A DNA stretch of 64,000 nt from Streptomyces galbus (GTDB lineage: Bacteria > Actinomycetota > Actinomycetes > Streptomycetales > Streptomycetaceae), in contig NZ_SZPR01000001.1 in NCBI RefSeq assembly GCF_005280195.1, forward strand, positions 80,314-144,313. The letters are read 5' to 3'. Made by a program: the position numbers and the translations under genes. The notes below the pieces were generated by a model. It was given only the letters and a program-made list of their open reading frames with translations, was not told the origin of the DNA and did no database searches. This document shows, one piece after another, positions 24,824 through 32,741 of this stretch. Each line of letters starts with the position of its first letter. Position 1 is the stretch's first letter.

Positions 24824-25360
24824 GTGCCGCACGTCCTGGTCCTCAACGCGTCGTACGAGCCGCTCGGCGTCGTACCGCTCCGCCGCGCGCTCGTCCTCGT
24901 CCTCGAGAACAAGGCCGTCTGCCTCGAGGAGTCCGGCGCCTTCCTGCACAGCGCGACCGTCACCGTCCCCGCTCCCAGCGTGGTCCGGCTCAAGCGATTC
25001 GTACGGGTTCCCTACCGGGGGCCCGTTCCTCTGACCCGCCGGGCGCTGTTCGCCCGCGACGGGGGCCGGTGCATGTACTGCGGTGGCGTCGCAACCAGCG
25101 TCGACCACGTCATCCCGCGCAGCCGCGGGGGCAAGCACGTCTGGGACAACGTGGTGGCGTCCTGCCGCCGCTGCAACCACGTGAAGGCCGACCGCCACCT
25201 GGTCGAACTCGGCTGGCGGCTGCGCCACAAACCCGCTCCGCCCACCGGGCTGGCCTGGCGCATCATCGGCACCGGCCACAGGGACCCGCGCTGGCTGCCC
25301 TACCTCCAGCCCTACGGCGCGGACGACGCACTGGCCCGGATCGACGGCATCTCCGCCTGA
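24824..25360 (+). CDS. HNH endonuclease family protein
   Basis: The 178-residue protein ends in an HNH nuclease fold. CMYCGG (about 84-89) and CRRCNH (about 114-119) form the zinc knuckle, and SVDHVIPRSRGG carries the catalytic DH pair with Asn in WDNVV. The N-terminal 80 residues (VLVLNASYEPLGVVPLRRAL) are typical of a widespread actinobacterial stand-alone HNH family whose role is unknown. There is no neighbouring methylase, so a restriction function is not supported. The GTG start has AAGGAGG eight bases upstream. Confidence 0.88.
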   Translation: MPHVLVLNASYEPLGVVPLRRALVLVLENKAVCLEESGAFLHSATVTVPAPSVVRLKRFVRVPYRGPVPLTRRALFARDGGRCMYCGGVATSVDHVIPRSRGGKHVWDNVVASCRRCNHVKADRHLVELGWRLRHKPAPPTGLAWRIIGTGHRDPRWLPYLQPYGADDALARIDGISA

Positions 25361-25409
25361 CGGTCCGGGCCTTCGCGTCCCCGGCCCGGAGGCCGCCCGT
25401 GGCCCCGGG

Positions 25410-25451
25410 CCGCGCGGTCGTGCGCGCGAGACCGCGCGGTCGTACGCGCGA
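25410..25451. repeat. 20-bp direct repeat, two copies
   Basis: CCGCGCGGTCGTGCGCGCGA at 25410 recurs with one change at 25432 after a two-base spacer. It lies in the noncoding region after the HNH gene and before the small-ORF/malQ unit. Confidence 0.75.
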
Positions 25452-25596
25452 CGGGGCCGAGTCCTCGTGCGCGCGGTGGCACCCGCCCGGCGTTGGGCCG
25501 AAATGCCGGTCGTGTTCCCCTCCGGACGTCTGCCTCCGCCTTCACTGGGTAGGGCTGCGATAGCCCCTGACGACGCCGCACCCCGAGGAGGACACC

Positions 25597-25803
25597 GTGG
25601 CCGTGTCGGCCCGCCCCCTGATCCCGGCCCCGCCCGAACCCCCGGCGGAGCCCTCCTCCGCCGCACCCCAGGAAGGCGCCTCGGGCGCCGAGGGCACCCT
25701 CGCCGAGGCCCCGCTGACCAGCGAGCCCCCGCTGCCCGACGCCGAACCCCTCACCAGCGAACCGCCGCTCGCCGCCGCGGACCCCGACTCCACGAGGCCG
25801 TAG
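25597..25803 (+). CDS. small Pro/Glu-rich protein upstream of malQ
   Basis: This 68-residue acidic protein has no recognised family. It contains two copies of the motif LTSEPPL separated by PDAEP and is otherwise rich in Pro, Ala, Glu and Ser, so it is probably disordered. A strong GAGGAGG lies seven bases ahead of the GTG start, and its stop directly abuts the malQ start at 25804, which suggests coupled translation. It may be a real small protein or a translated leader for malQ. Confidence 0.55.
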   Translation: MAVSARPLIPAPPEPPAEPSSAAPQEGASGAEGTLAEAPLTSEPPLPDAEPLTSEPPLAAADPDSTRP

Positions 25804-27993
25804 ATGACCGCACCGCGTGAGGACGCCGCCCACCAGCAGCCCCCCGGCGAGGAGCTGTCCCGGCTCGCCGAGCTGCACGGTGTGGCCACCTCCTACAGCC
25901 CCTCCCCGGACCGCACGGTCCCCGCCACCGCCACGGCCGTCACCCGCGCCCTGGCCGCCCTGGGCGTCAACGCGAGCACCCCGCAGGCCCTGCGGACCGC
26001 GCTCGCCGACCGCGAGCGCCACCTGAGCGAACGGCTCGTGCCGCCGACCGTGGTCGCCTGGAGCGGCAGCCCGGCGCCCGCGCTCACCGCCCTGCCCGAC
26101 GGCACCCGGCTGCACGTCACCACCGAGGAGGGCGAGACCCGCACGTCCCCGGACGGTCTCCCGCCCGGCGTGCACGAGCTGACCGCCACCGCGCCCGACG
26201 GCCGCACCGCCCACTCCCACCTCGTCGTCGCCCCGCCCCGGCTGCCCTCCGTGCCGGGACGCTCCCACGGCCTGCTCGTCCAGCTCTACTCCCTGCTGTC
26301 CTCCCGCTCCTGGGGCATGGGCGACCTCGGCGACCTCGCCGAGCTGACCGGCTGGGCCGGCCGGGACCTCGGGGTCGGCTTCGTGCAGGTCAACCCGCTG
26401 CACGCGGCCGTGCCGGGCGCACCCACCGACCCCTCCCCGTACCGGCCCTCCTCGCGCCGCTTCCCCGACCCCGTACACCTGCGCGTCGAGGACGTCCCCG
26501 AGTACGCCTACGCCGAGGACCAGGAGACCCTGCGCTCCCTGCGCGAGCGGGCGGCCCGGCTGCGCGCCGCCGTGCTGGAGAAGGGCGAACTGATCGACCG
26601 GGACGCCGTGTGGGACCTGAAGCGACAGGCCCTGGAGCTGGTCGCGCGCGTGCCCCTCGGCCCGGGCCGGCACGCCGCCTACCGCGCCTTCCTCGCCGAA
26701 CAGGGCCAGGCCCTGGAGGACCACGCCACCTGGTACGCCCTGGCCGAGGTGCACGGCTCCGACTGGACCCGCTGGCCCGAGGGGCTGCGCGACCCGCGCT
26801 CCGCCGAGACCGCCCGTGCCCGCGCCGAGCTGGCGGACCGGGTCGACTTCCACCGCCGGCTCGCCTGGCTCACCGACACCCAGCTCACCGACGCCCAGCG
26901 GGCCGCGCGCGAGGCCGGGATGGCGGTCGGGATCGTGCACGACCTCGCCGTCGGCGTGCACCCCGAGGGCGCCGACACCTGGGCGCAGCAGGAGTACTTC
27001 GCGACCGGCATGTCCGTCGGCGCGCCCCCGGACGCCTTCAACGCCCGGGGCCAGGACTGGGGGCTGCCGCCCTGGCGCCCCGACCGCCTCGCCGCCTGCG
27101 GGTACGCGCCCTACCGCTCCCTCCTGCGCGCCCTGTTCCGCTCGGCCGGCGCCCTGCGCATCGACCACGTCATGGGCCTGTTCCGGCTCTGGTGGGTCCC
27201 CCAGGGCGAACCCCCGACCCAGGGCACCTACGTCCGCTACGACGCCGAGGCCATGCTCGCCGTCCTGGTCCTGGAGGCGTCCCGGGCCGGGGCCATGGTG
27301 ATCGGCGAGGACCTGGGCACGGTCGAGCCGGGCGTGCGCGAGAGGCTGCGCGAGCGCGGGGTCCTCGGCACCTCGGTGCTGTGGTTCGAACGCGACTGGA
27401 CCGGCGACGGCCGCCCGCTGCCACCGGAGAGCTGGCGCGCCGACTGCCTGGCCACCGCCACCACCCACGACCTCCCGCCCACGGCGGCCCGCCTCACCGG
27501 CGAGCACGTCGAGCTGCGCGACCGCCTGGGCCTGCTCACCCGACCCCTCGACGTCGAACGCGCCGAGGCCGCCGCCGACACCGCCGAGTGGCTGGCGGAG
27601 CTGGGCCGCCTCGGTCTGCTCGCCGGCTCGGGCGGGGACGGCTCCGGCGGGGACGGCTCGGGCGGGGACGGCTCCTCGGAGGAGGCCGAGGTGCAGGCCG
27701 TCCACCGGTTCCTGCTGCGCACCCCGGCCCACATGGTCGGCGTCTGGCTCCCGGACGGCGTCGGCGACCGCCGTCCGCAGAACCTGCCCGGCACCTGGGA
27801 CCAGTACCCGAACTGGCGGCTGCCCGTCGCCGACGCGGAGGGCCGGCCCGTCACGCTGGAGGAGGTGGCGGCCTCACCCCGGATGCAGGCACTGATGGAG
27901 GTGCTGCGGGGCGACGGCCAGGACCTTCCCCCCGCCGGCGGGTCCCCGGCCGCCGGCGGGGGCGGCGCGCCGCCCGCCCCGGGCGACGGGTGA
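25804..27993 (+). CDS. malQ: 4-alpha-glucanotransferase (amylomaltase, GH77)
   Basis: The 729-residue enzyme transfers alpha-1,4-glucan segments between maltodextrins. GH77 marks are RIDHVMGLFRLWWVP (nucleophile Asp), VIGEDLGTVEPGVRE (acid/base Glu) and TTHDLPPTAA (third catalytic Asp). An N-terminal extension of about 140 residues with a beta-sandwich-like region is typical of actinobacterial MalQ. A 15-bp tandem repeat at about 27631-27672 adds a GGDGS linker near residue 610. The start directly follows the small upstream ORF. Confidence 0.94.
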   Translation: MTAPREDAAHQQPPGEELSRLAELHGVATSYSPSPDRTVPATATAVTRALAALGVNASTPQALRTALADRERHLSERLVPPTVVAWSGSPAPALTALPDGTRLHVTTEEGETRTSPDGLPPGVHELTATAPDGRTAHSHLVVAPPRLPSVPGRSHGLLVQLYSLLSSRSWGMGDLGDLAELTGWAGRDLGVGFVQVNPLHAAVPGAPTDPSPYRPSSRRFPDPVHLRVEDVPEYAYAEDQETLRSLRERAARLRAAVLEKGELIDRDAVWDLKRQALELVARVPLGPGRHAAYRAFLAEQGQALEDHATWYALAEVHGSDWTRWPEGLRDPRSAETARARAELADRVDFHRRLAWLTDTQLTDAQRAAREAGMAVGIVHDLAVGVHPEGADTWAQQEYFATGMSVGAPPDAFNARGQDWGLPPWRPDRLAACGYAPYRSLLRALFRSAGALRIDHVMGLFRLWWVPQGEPPTQGTYVRYDAEAMLAVLVLEASRAGAMVIGEDLGTVEPGVRERLRERGVLGTSVLWFERDWTGDGRPLPPESWRADCLATATTHDLPPTAARLTGEHVELRDRLGLLTRPLDVERAEAAADTAEWLAELGRLGLLAGSGGDGSGGDGSGGDGSSEEAEVQAVHRFLLRTPAHMVGVWLPDGVGDRRPQNLPGTWDQYPNWRLPVADAEGRPVTLEEVAASPRMQALMEVLRGDGQDLPPAGGSPAAGGGGAPPAPGDG

Positions 27994-27999
27994 GGCCCG

Positions 28000-28077
28000 G
28001 GTGGAAGGGGCGCGCCGGGCCTCGCCCGGCCGCCCGGGCGCACTCATACGGCACCCCGGGCGCGCACCCCTTCCACC
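28000..28077. repeat. long inverted repeat between malQ and the small membrane protein gene
   Basis: GGTGGAAGGGG at 28000-28010 pairs with CCCCTTCCACC at 28067-28077; the 56-nt interior can fold further. It may terminate malQ transcription; its right arm sits just ahead of the TAACTT -10 box of the next gene. Confidence 0.6.
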
Positions 28078-28084
28078 GGTTCGC

Positions 28085-28090
28085 TAACTT
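28085..28090 (+). promoter_or_regulatory. -10 box of a leaderless promoter
   Basis: TAACTT fits the TAnnnT consensus and ends seven nucleotides before the GTG start of the small membrane protein, so transcription would begin at or next to the start codon. Confidence 0.5.
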
Positions 28091-28097
28091 GGGCGTC

Positions 28098-28373
28098 GTG
28101 GACAAGAAGAACGCCCTGCGCGCCGGCGCCCTGGCTGCCGGTACGACGCTGATGATGCTGCTCATGTCGTCCCCCGCGCTCGCGCTGACGCGCGACGACG
28201 GCGACGACCCCGGTCCGGGCCTGAGCGTCATCGAGACGCTGGGCCTCTACGTCGTGGCCCCGCTCGCGCTGTTCGGGATCATCACCGGCCTGGTCATGGT
28301 CCTGGACAAGTCCCACCGCGCGAAGGACACCACCAGCTCCAACATCGACACCCGGGCCGACGCCAAGGCCTGA
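28098..28373 (+). CDS. small membrane protein of unknown function
   Basis: The 91-residue protein has an N-terminal hydrophobic segment (about 8-27) that resembles a signal peptide ending ALA-LT. An acidic loop (DDGDDPGPG) follows, then a second helix (about 46-66) and a charged cytoplasmic tail. Similar small two-helix proteins occur widely in Streptomyces without assigned function. There is no Shine-Dalgarno sequence; a TAACTT box seven bases upstream suggests a leaderless mRNA. GTG 28098 is chosen on that basis. Confidence 0.75.
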   Translation: MDKKNALRAGALAAGTTLMMLLMSSPALALTRDDGDDPGPGLSVIETLGLYVVAPLALFGIITGLVMVLDKSHRAKDTTSSNIDTRADAKA

Positions 28374-28404
28374 CGCGGAGCGTCCGTCCGCCGCACTCCA
28401 CCGA

Positions 28405-28464
28405 GGGCGCCGCCCCCGCCGCCGTACGCGCACACCACGCCGTACGACGACGGGGGCGGCGCCC
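28405..28464. terminator. bidirectional terminator between convergent genes
   Basis: GGGCGCCGCCCCCG at 28405-28418 pairs perfectly with CGGGGGCGGCGCCC at 28451-28464. It separates the small membrane protein gene from the convergent tetR gene. Confidence 0.75.
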
Positions 28465-28526
28465 TTGCCGTTGTGCCCCCCGTGCGGCGCCCCCGACCGG
28501 CCCCGGCGCGGTCGGCCCCGGCCCGG

Positions 28527-29138
28527 TCAGGGGCTCGGCGCCGTCAGGTACCGCTGCACGGTGGGCGCCAGCCACGCCACGATCTCCTGGCGGTGCAGCG
28601 CGGCGGCGGACGCCAGGCGCAGGACGTAGCGGGCGAGGGCGAGGCCGAGGAGCTGCGAGGCGGAGAGCGCGGCGCGCGTCGCGGCCTGCTCGGGGTCGGG
28701 GCAGACGGCCCGGGCGACGGGCAGGAGCTGGTCGCGGAAGATGTCCTGCACCCGCTCGGCCCCGGCCTGGTTGGTGACGCCGACCCGCAGCAGCGCGGTG
28801 AGCACCTCGTTGCTCTCCCACAGGTCGAGGAAGTGGGTGACCAGGGCCTCGCCGACCTCGGGCCGGGGGACGGCGGCGAGGTCGGGCAGCTTGAGGTCGA
28901 CGGCGACGGCCGCCGCGAACAGGCCCTCCTTGCTGCCGTAGTAGCGCATCACCATCGAGGGGTCGATGCGGGCGTCGCGGGCGATGGCCCGGATGGTGGC
29001 CCGCTCGTAGCCGTCGGCGGCGAACCGCTCGCGGGCGGCGTGCAGGATCGCGGTGCGGGTGGCGTCGGAGCGGCGGGGCGACGGCGCGCTGCCGGTGCCG
29101 TTGTGGCCGGTGCCGTTGCTGTCGGTGCGGTCTGGCAT
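28527..29138 (-). CDS. TetR-family transcriptional regulator
   Basis: The 203-residue protein has an N-terminal TetR helix-turn-helix (ILHAARERFAADGYERATIRAIARDARIDPSMVMRYYGSKEGLFAAAV, about residues 30-75) and a helical ligand-binding domain. It is transcribed divergently from an FAD monooxygenase and probably represses it and itself. TACGCT lies seven bases before the ATG, so the mRNA is probably leaderless. An array of three 14-bp-phased operator repeats covers this promoter right up to the start codon. The inducer is unknown but is likely an aromatic compound handled by the monooxygenase. Confidence 0.9.
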   Translation of the reverse strand: MPDRTDSNGTGHNGTGSAPSPRRSDATRTAILHAARERFAADGYERATIRAIARDARIDPSMVMRYYGSKEGLFAAAVAVDLKLPDLAAVPRPEVGEALVTHFLDLWESNEVLTALLRVGVTNQAGAERVQDIFRDQLLPVARAVCPDPEQAATRAALSASQLLGLALARYVLRLASAAALHRQEIVAWLAPTVQRYLTAPSP

Positions 29139-29182
29139 GCCAACGAGCGTAGGCCAACAGGCGTGGGCAAACCAGTGTGGGC
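29139..29182. promoter_or_regulatory. TetR operator array 1 (three phased sites, tetR promoter)
   Basis: Three 16-bp imperfect palindromes of the GCCAACAnnTGTTGGC type begin at 29139, 29153 and 29167, each sharing two bases with the next (14-bp period). They overlap the TACGCT -10 box (29151-29146) and abut the tetR start codon. Confidence 0.75.
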
Positions 29183-29224
29183 CGCATTTCGGCCATCTGG
29201 CCACTCCCGGCCGGGGTGACTCCT

Positions 29225-29268
29225 GCGAACAAATGTTGGCCAACAAGTGTATGCCAACAGATGTTGGC
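29225..29268. promoter_or_regulatory. TetR operator array 2 (three phased sites)
   Basis: Palindromes begin at 29225, 29239 and 29253 with the same 14-bp period. The last, GCCAACAGATGTTGGC, is perfect. TTGGCA at 29264-29269 inside it serves as the -35 box of the monooxygenase promoter. Confidence 0.8.
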
Positions 29269-29292
29269 AATCCGTAGAGCGACCCCTATCGT
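29264..29292 (+). promoter_or_regulatory. promoter of the FAD monooxygenase gene
   Basis: A TTGGCA -35 box (29264-29269) and a TATCGT -10 box (29287-29292) are 17 bp apart. The predicted start of transcription near 29298 falls in the solitary operator at 29297-29312. Confidence 0.65.
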
Positions 29293-29296
29293 CATG

Positions 29297-29312
29297 GCCA
29301 ACACGCGTTGAC
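29297..29312. promoter_or_regulatory. solitary TetR operator copy at the monooxygenase transcription start
   Basis: GCCAACACGCGTTGAC matches the operator unit of both arrays and sits at the predicted transcription start, 29 bp before the monooxygenase ATG. Confidence 0.6.
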
Positions 29313-29340
29313 CACCCCGCGTCGGCACCAGGAGGGCTCG

Positions 29341-30876
29341 ATGAACGCCACAGGCACCCAGGACACCCACTCCGTGATCGTCGTCGGCGCCGGCCCCACC
29401 GGTCTGCTCCTCGCCGGCGACCTCGCCACGGCCGGCGTCCCGGTCACCCTCCTCGACAAGCGCCCCCGCGAGATCAGCAACCTCTCGCGCGCCTTCGTGC
29501 TGCACGCCCGCACCCTGGAGGAGCTGGACGCCCGCGACCTGGCCGACCGCCTGGAGTCCGTCGGCCGCCCCCTGGAGAACCTGCAGCTCTTCGGCCGGCT
29601 GGACCTCGGCCTGGACGGGCTGCGCTCCCGCTTCCGGCACGTCCTGGTCATCCCGCAGTACGAGGTGGAGAAGGCGCTGCTGGAGCGCGCCGAGCGGGCC
29701 GGGGTGACGTTCCGCTACGGGACCGAGGTCACCCGGCTGACCCAGGACGCCGACGGCGTGACCGTCACCGTCACCTCCTCGGGCGAGGACGCGGGCAAGG
29801 GCACCGGCAAGGAATCCGGCGAGGACCGCGGCGAGGGCTCCGGCGGCGCCCCCGCCACCGAGCGCCTGCACGCCTCCTACGTCGTCGGCGCCGACGGCCT
29901 GCACAGCACCGTCCGCAAGGCCGTCGGGCTGCCCTTCCCCGGCCGCGCGGTGATCCGGTCCGTGGTGCTCGCCGACGTCCGGCTGGCCGAGGAGCCGCAG
30001 GCGCTGCTCACGGTGAACGCCACCGGGAAGGCGTTCGCCTTCCTCGCGCCCTTCGGCGACGGCTACCACCGGGTGATCGGCTGGAACCGCGACCGGGTCG
30101 TCTCCGACCACGCGCCGCTCGACCTCGACGAGGTCAAGCAGATCACCCGGCTCGCGCTCGGCCGTGACTTCGGCATGCACGACCCGCGCTGGATGTCCCG
30201 CTTCCACAGTGACGAGCGCCAGGCGCCCGCCTACCGTGTCGGCCGCGTCCTCCTGGCCGGCGACGCCGCGCACGTGCACAGCCCGGCCGGCGGGCAGGGC
30301 ATGAACACCGGGCTGCAGGACGCCGCCAACCTGGGCTGGAAGCTCGCCCAGGTGGTGCACGGCCGCGCCGACGACGCGCTGCTGGACTCCTACCAAAGCG
30401 AGCGCCACCCCATCGGCCGGGCCGTGCTGCGCAGCAGCGGCGGCATCGTCCGCCTCGCCATGGCCCACCGGCCCTGGTCGCGGGCGCTGCGCGCGGCCGT
30501 CTCGGGCGTGGTGGACTCCGTGGCTCCCGTCCGCCGGCGCGCCACCGGCCAGGTGACCGGCCTCGGCTACCGCTACCCCGCGCCCCGCGGCGCCCACCGC
30601 TTCACCGGTCTGCGCGTGCCCGACATCGCCCTCGCCGACGGCGGCCGCCTGTACGCGTCACTGCGCGGCGGCCGCTTCGTGCTGATCACCCCGGGCGCCC
30701 CGGAGACGGCGGCGCACCCCTACGACGAGGGCCGCAAGGACCGGCTGGCGGTGGAGCACTGGGCGAGCGACCGGCGCACGGCCGTCCTGGTGCGCCCCGA
30801 CGGGTACGCGGCCTGGGCGTCGGACGACGCGGACCCGGCCGCGATCGAGGCGGCCCTGGAGCGGCACGTGGGCTGA
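29341..30876 (+). CDS. FAD-dependent aromatic monooxygenase (class A)
   Basis: The 511-residue flavoprotein has all three class A hydroxylase motifs: GAGPTGLLLAGDLATAGV near the N-terminus, the DG motif VVGADGLHSTVRKA at about 181-194, and LLAGDAAHVHSPAGGQGMNTG at about 303-323. A thioredoxin-like C-terminal domain follows, as in phenol and polyketide hydroxylases. A Gly/Glu/Asp-rich insert lies near residues 150-175. It hydroxylates an aromatic or polyketide substrate with NAD(P)H and O2; the substrate is unknown. It is controlled by the divergent TetR. AGGAGG lies six bases before ATG 29341. Confidence 0.9.
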   Translation: MNATGTQDTHSVIVVGAGPTGLLLAGDLATAGVPVTLLDKRPREISNLSRAFVLHARTLEELDARDLADRLESVGRPLENLQLFGRLDLGLDGLRSRFRHVLVIPQYEVEKALLERAERAGVTFRYGTEVTRLTQDADGVTVTVTSSGEDAGKGTGKESGEDRGEGSGGAPATERLHASYVVGADGLHSTVRKAVGLPFPGRAVIRSVVLADVRLAEEPQALLTVNATGKAFAFLAPFGDGYHRVIGWNRDRVVSDHAPLDLDEVKQITRLALGRDFGMHDPRWMSRFHSDERQAPAYRVGRVLLAGDAAHVHSPAGGQGMNTGLQDAANLGWKLAQVVHGRADDALLDSYQSERHPIGRAVLRSSGGIVRLAMAHRPWSRALRAAVSGVVDSVAPVRRRATGQVTGLGYRYPAPRGAHRFTGLRVPDIALADGGRLYASLRGGRFVLITPGAPETAAHPYDEGRKDRLAVEHWASDRRTAVLVRPDGYAAWASDDADPAAIEAALERHVG

Positions 30877-30930
30877 GCCCGCGCACCGCCGGGAGCGCCC
30901 CGCGCCCCTGGGCCGTATCCGCAAAGCCGC

Positions 30931-30946
30931 TCCCCCGGAGGGGGGA
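30931..30946. terminator. short hairpin between convergent genes
   Basis: TCCCCCGGAGGGGGGA can form a short C/G stem between the monooxygenase and the convergent marR gene. The stem is short, so support is weak. Confidence 0.35.
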
Positions 30947-31006
30947 CCGCGCCGGACGCCGCAGGCCCCGCCCTCCGGGCGGACGACGCGACTTCGCGGG
31001 TACGAC

Positions 31007-31513
31007 CTAGCGTTCCGTCGAGAGCAGCAACTCCCGCAGCAGGTCGGCCAGCTGGCCGGCCTGTTGTGCGTTCAGGGCGGACAGCGCCTCGCGCTCGACG
31101 GCGAGGCCGGCGCCGACGGCGCGGTCGACGAGGTCGAGCCCCTGCTCGGTCAGCGTGACGCGCAGCCCGCGCCGGTCGTGCGGGTCGGGGGAGCGCCGCA
31201 GCAGCCCGGCGCGCTCCAGCTTGTCCAGCCGGCCGGTCATCCCGCCCGTGGTCAGCATGAGCGTCGCGGACAGCTCGCGGGGCGAGAGGGTGTAGGGCTC
31301 GCCGGCGCGCCGCAGCGTGGCGAGGACGTCGAACTCGCCGCGGGCCAGGCCGAGGGGCGCGTACGCCTTCTCCATGCGGTCGCCCATGGCGCGGGACAGC
31401 CGGAAGATCCGGCCGAAGACCTCCATGGCGGCGGTGTCGAGGTCGGGCCGGACGGCGGCCCACTGCTCGACGATCGCGTCGACGGGGTCCTGGGGGTGCG
31501 CCTTCGGGTTCAT
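31007..31513 (-). CDS. MarR-family transcriptional regulator
   Basis: The 168-residue protein has the MarR winged helix in its middle (GEFDVLATLRRAG...TLSPRELSATLMLTTGGMTGRLDKLERAGLLRR) and the wing SPDPHDRRGLRVTLT. Flanking helices form the dimer interface. It diverges from an EamA exporter gene and a 14-bp palindrome lies in the shared region, so it probably represses that exporter. GATACT ends seven bases before the ATG at 31513, consistent with a leaderless mRNA. Confidence 0.9.
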   Translation of the reverse strand: MNPKAHPQDPVDAIVEQWAAVRPDLDTAAMEVFGRIFRLSRAMGDRMEKAYAPLGLARGEFDVLATLRRAGEPYTLSPRELSATLMLTTGGMTGRLDKLERAGLLRRSPDPHDRRGLRVTLTEQGLDLVDRAVGAGLAVEREALSALNAQQAGQLADLLRELLLSTER

Positions 31514-31572
31514 GGCCCGCAGTATCCGACGGCGGTCGGGTCGGTCGCAAGAAACCTGCTTGACGTTAAGTG

Positions 31573-31586
31573 GCTTAGCGCTAAGC
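31573..31586. promoter_or_regulatory. probable MarR operator
   Basis: GCTTAGCGCTAAGC is a perfect 14-bp palindrome in the 134-bp divergent region, 60 bp from marR and 62 bp from the exporter start. A related half-site TTAAG precedes it. Confidence 0.7.
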
Positions 31587-31647
31587 TACTTGCAGCCTAC
31601 CTAGCTCGCCGGGGACATCACCGGGGAAACCACCGGAAGGAACGGCC

Positions 31648-32607
31648 ATGAACCGGTCCGCCACCGTTCTGCTCACCGCCCTCGCCCCCGTCTCCTGGGG
31701 CACCACCTACGCGGTCACCACCGAGTTCCTCCCGGCGGACCGCCCCCTGTTCACGGCCGCCCTGCGCGCCCTGCCCGCCGGCCTGCTGCTCCTCGCCCTC
31801 GCCCGGGTCCTGCCGCGCGGTGCCTGGTGGGGCAGGGCGGCGGTGCTCGGCGCGCTGAACATCGGCGCGTTCTTCCCGCTGCTGTTCCTCGCGGCGTACC
31901 GGCTGCCGGGCGGCATGGCGGCGGTCGTGGGCTCGGTCGGCCCGCTGTTCGTGGTGGGCCTGTCGGCGTTGTTCCTGGGGCACCGCCCCACCGCCCGGAC
32001 CCTGCTCACCGGCATCGTGGCGGCCCTCGGCGTCAGCCTGGTGGTGCTCAGGGCGGCCGGGGTGCTGGACGCGGTCGGGGTCCTGGCGGCCCTCGCCTCC
32101 ACGGCCTCCATGTCGGCCGGCACCGTCCTGACCAAGAAGTGGGGGCGCCCCGCGGGGGTCGGGCCGCTGGCGCTGACCGCCTGGCAGCTCACGGCCGGCG
32201 GTCTGATGACGGTGCCGCTCGCCCTCGCCGTCGAGGGCGCCCCGCCCGCGCTGGACGCCCCCGCGGTCGGCGGCTACCTCTACCTGGCCCTGGCCAACAC
32301 GGCGCTCGCCTACTGGCTGTGGTTCCGCGGCATCGGCCGGCTCAGCGCCACCCAGGTCACCTTCCTCGGCCCGCTGTCCCCGCTCACCGCGGCGGTCGTC
32401 GGCTGGGCGGCCCTGGGCCAGACGCTGACCCCCGTCCAGCTCGCGGGCATGGCCCTGGCGTTCGGCGCGACCGTGGCCGGGCAGCTCCGCCCCGGCGGCG
32501 GGCCCGGCGTCCCCCGCACGCCCCGACGGGCGACCACGCGACCCGCCGCCCCCGTGCCCGCGCCCCGCACGACTGCCGCGACCCCCGCCCCCGCCCGGCA
32601 GGGCTGA
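31648..32607 (+). CDS. EamA/DMT-family exporter
   Basis: The 319-residue membrane protein has about ten predicted helices in two EamA halves (APVSWGTTYAVTTEFLP... and LASTASMSAGTVLTKKW...). Such proteins usually export amino acids or metabolites, sometimes drugs. The C-terminal 40 residues are Pro/Ala/Arg-rich and cytoplasmic. It is divergent from a MarR regulator, which is a common arrangement for an inducible exporter. GGAAGGAA lies before ATG 31648. The substrate is unknown. Confidence 0.88.
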   Translation: MNRSATVLLTALAPVSWGTTYAVTTEFLPADRPLFTAALRALPAGLLLLALARVLPRGAWWGRAAVLGALNIGAFFPLLFLAAYRLPGGMAAVVGSVGPLFVVGLSALFLGHRPTARTLLTGIVAALGVSLVVLRAAGVLDAVGVLAALASTASMSAGTVLTKKWGRPAGVGPLALTAWQLTAGGLMTVPLALAVEGAPPALDAPAVGGYLYLALANTALAYWLWFRGIGRLSATQVTFLGPLSPLTAAVVGWAALGQTLTPVQLAGMALAFGATVAGQLRPGGGPGVPRTPRRATTRPAAPVPAPRTTAATPAPARQG

Positions 32608-32638
32608 CCCCGAGCGCGCGGCGGCGCGCGGAAGACGA

Positions 32639-32674
32639 CGGAGGGGCGCCCGGTACCCACCGGGCGCCCCTCCG
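32639..32674. terminator. strong bidirectional terminator
   Basis: A 16-bp perfect stem (CGGAGGGGCGCCCGGT with ACCGGGCGCCCCTCCG, 4-nt loop) separates the convergent exporter and pepN genes. Confidence 0.85.
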
Positions 32675-32699
32675 CTTCACCGACGCGCGGTCAGCGACG

Positions 32700-32741
32700 C
32701 GCGTTCACCGGCCCGCGTTCACCGGCCCGCGTTCACCGGCC
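32700..32741. repeat. 14-bp tandem repeat across the pepN stop codon
   Basis: CGCGTTCACCGGCC occurs three times in a row at 32700, 32714 and 32728. The last unit contains the pepN stop codon (TGA on the minus strand at 32735-32733), so each added unit carries a further in-register TCA. Confidence 0.85.

Noticed and set aside
24824..25360. HNH gene as part of a restriction or mobile system
   Set aside because: No methylase, integrase, transposase or repeat borders are present; this HNH family is a common stand-alone actinobacterial gene.
29341..30876. FAD monooxygenase as a rifamycin monooxygenase (Rox)
   Set aside because: No RAE precedes it; the only RAE in the window is by helR. Its promoter is controlled by TetR operators, and the sequence differs from the Rox start.
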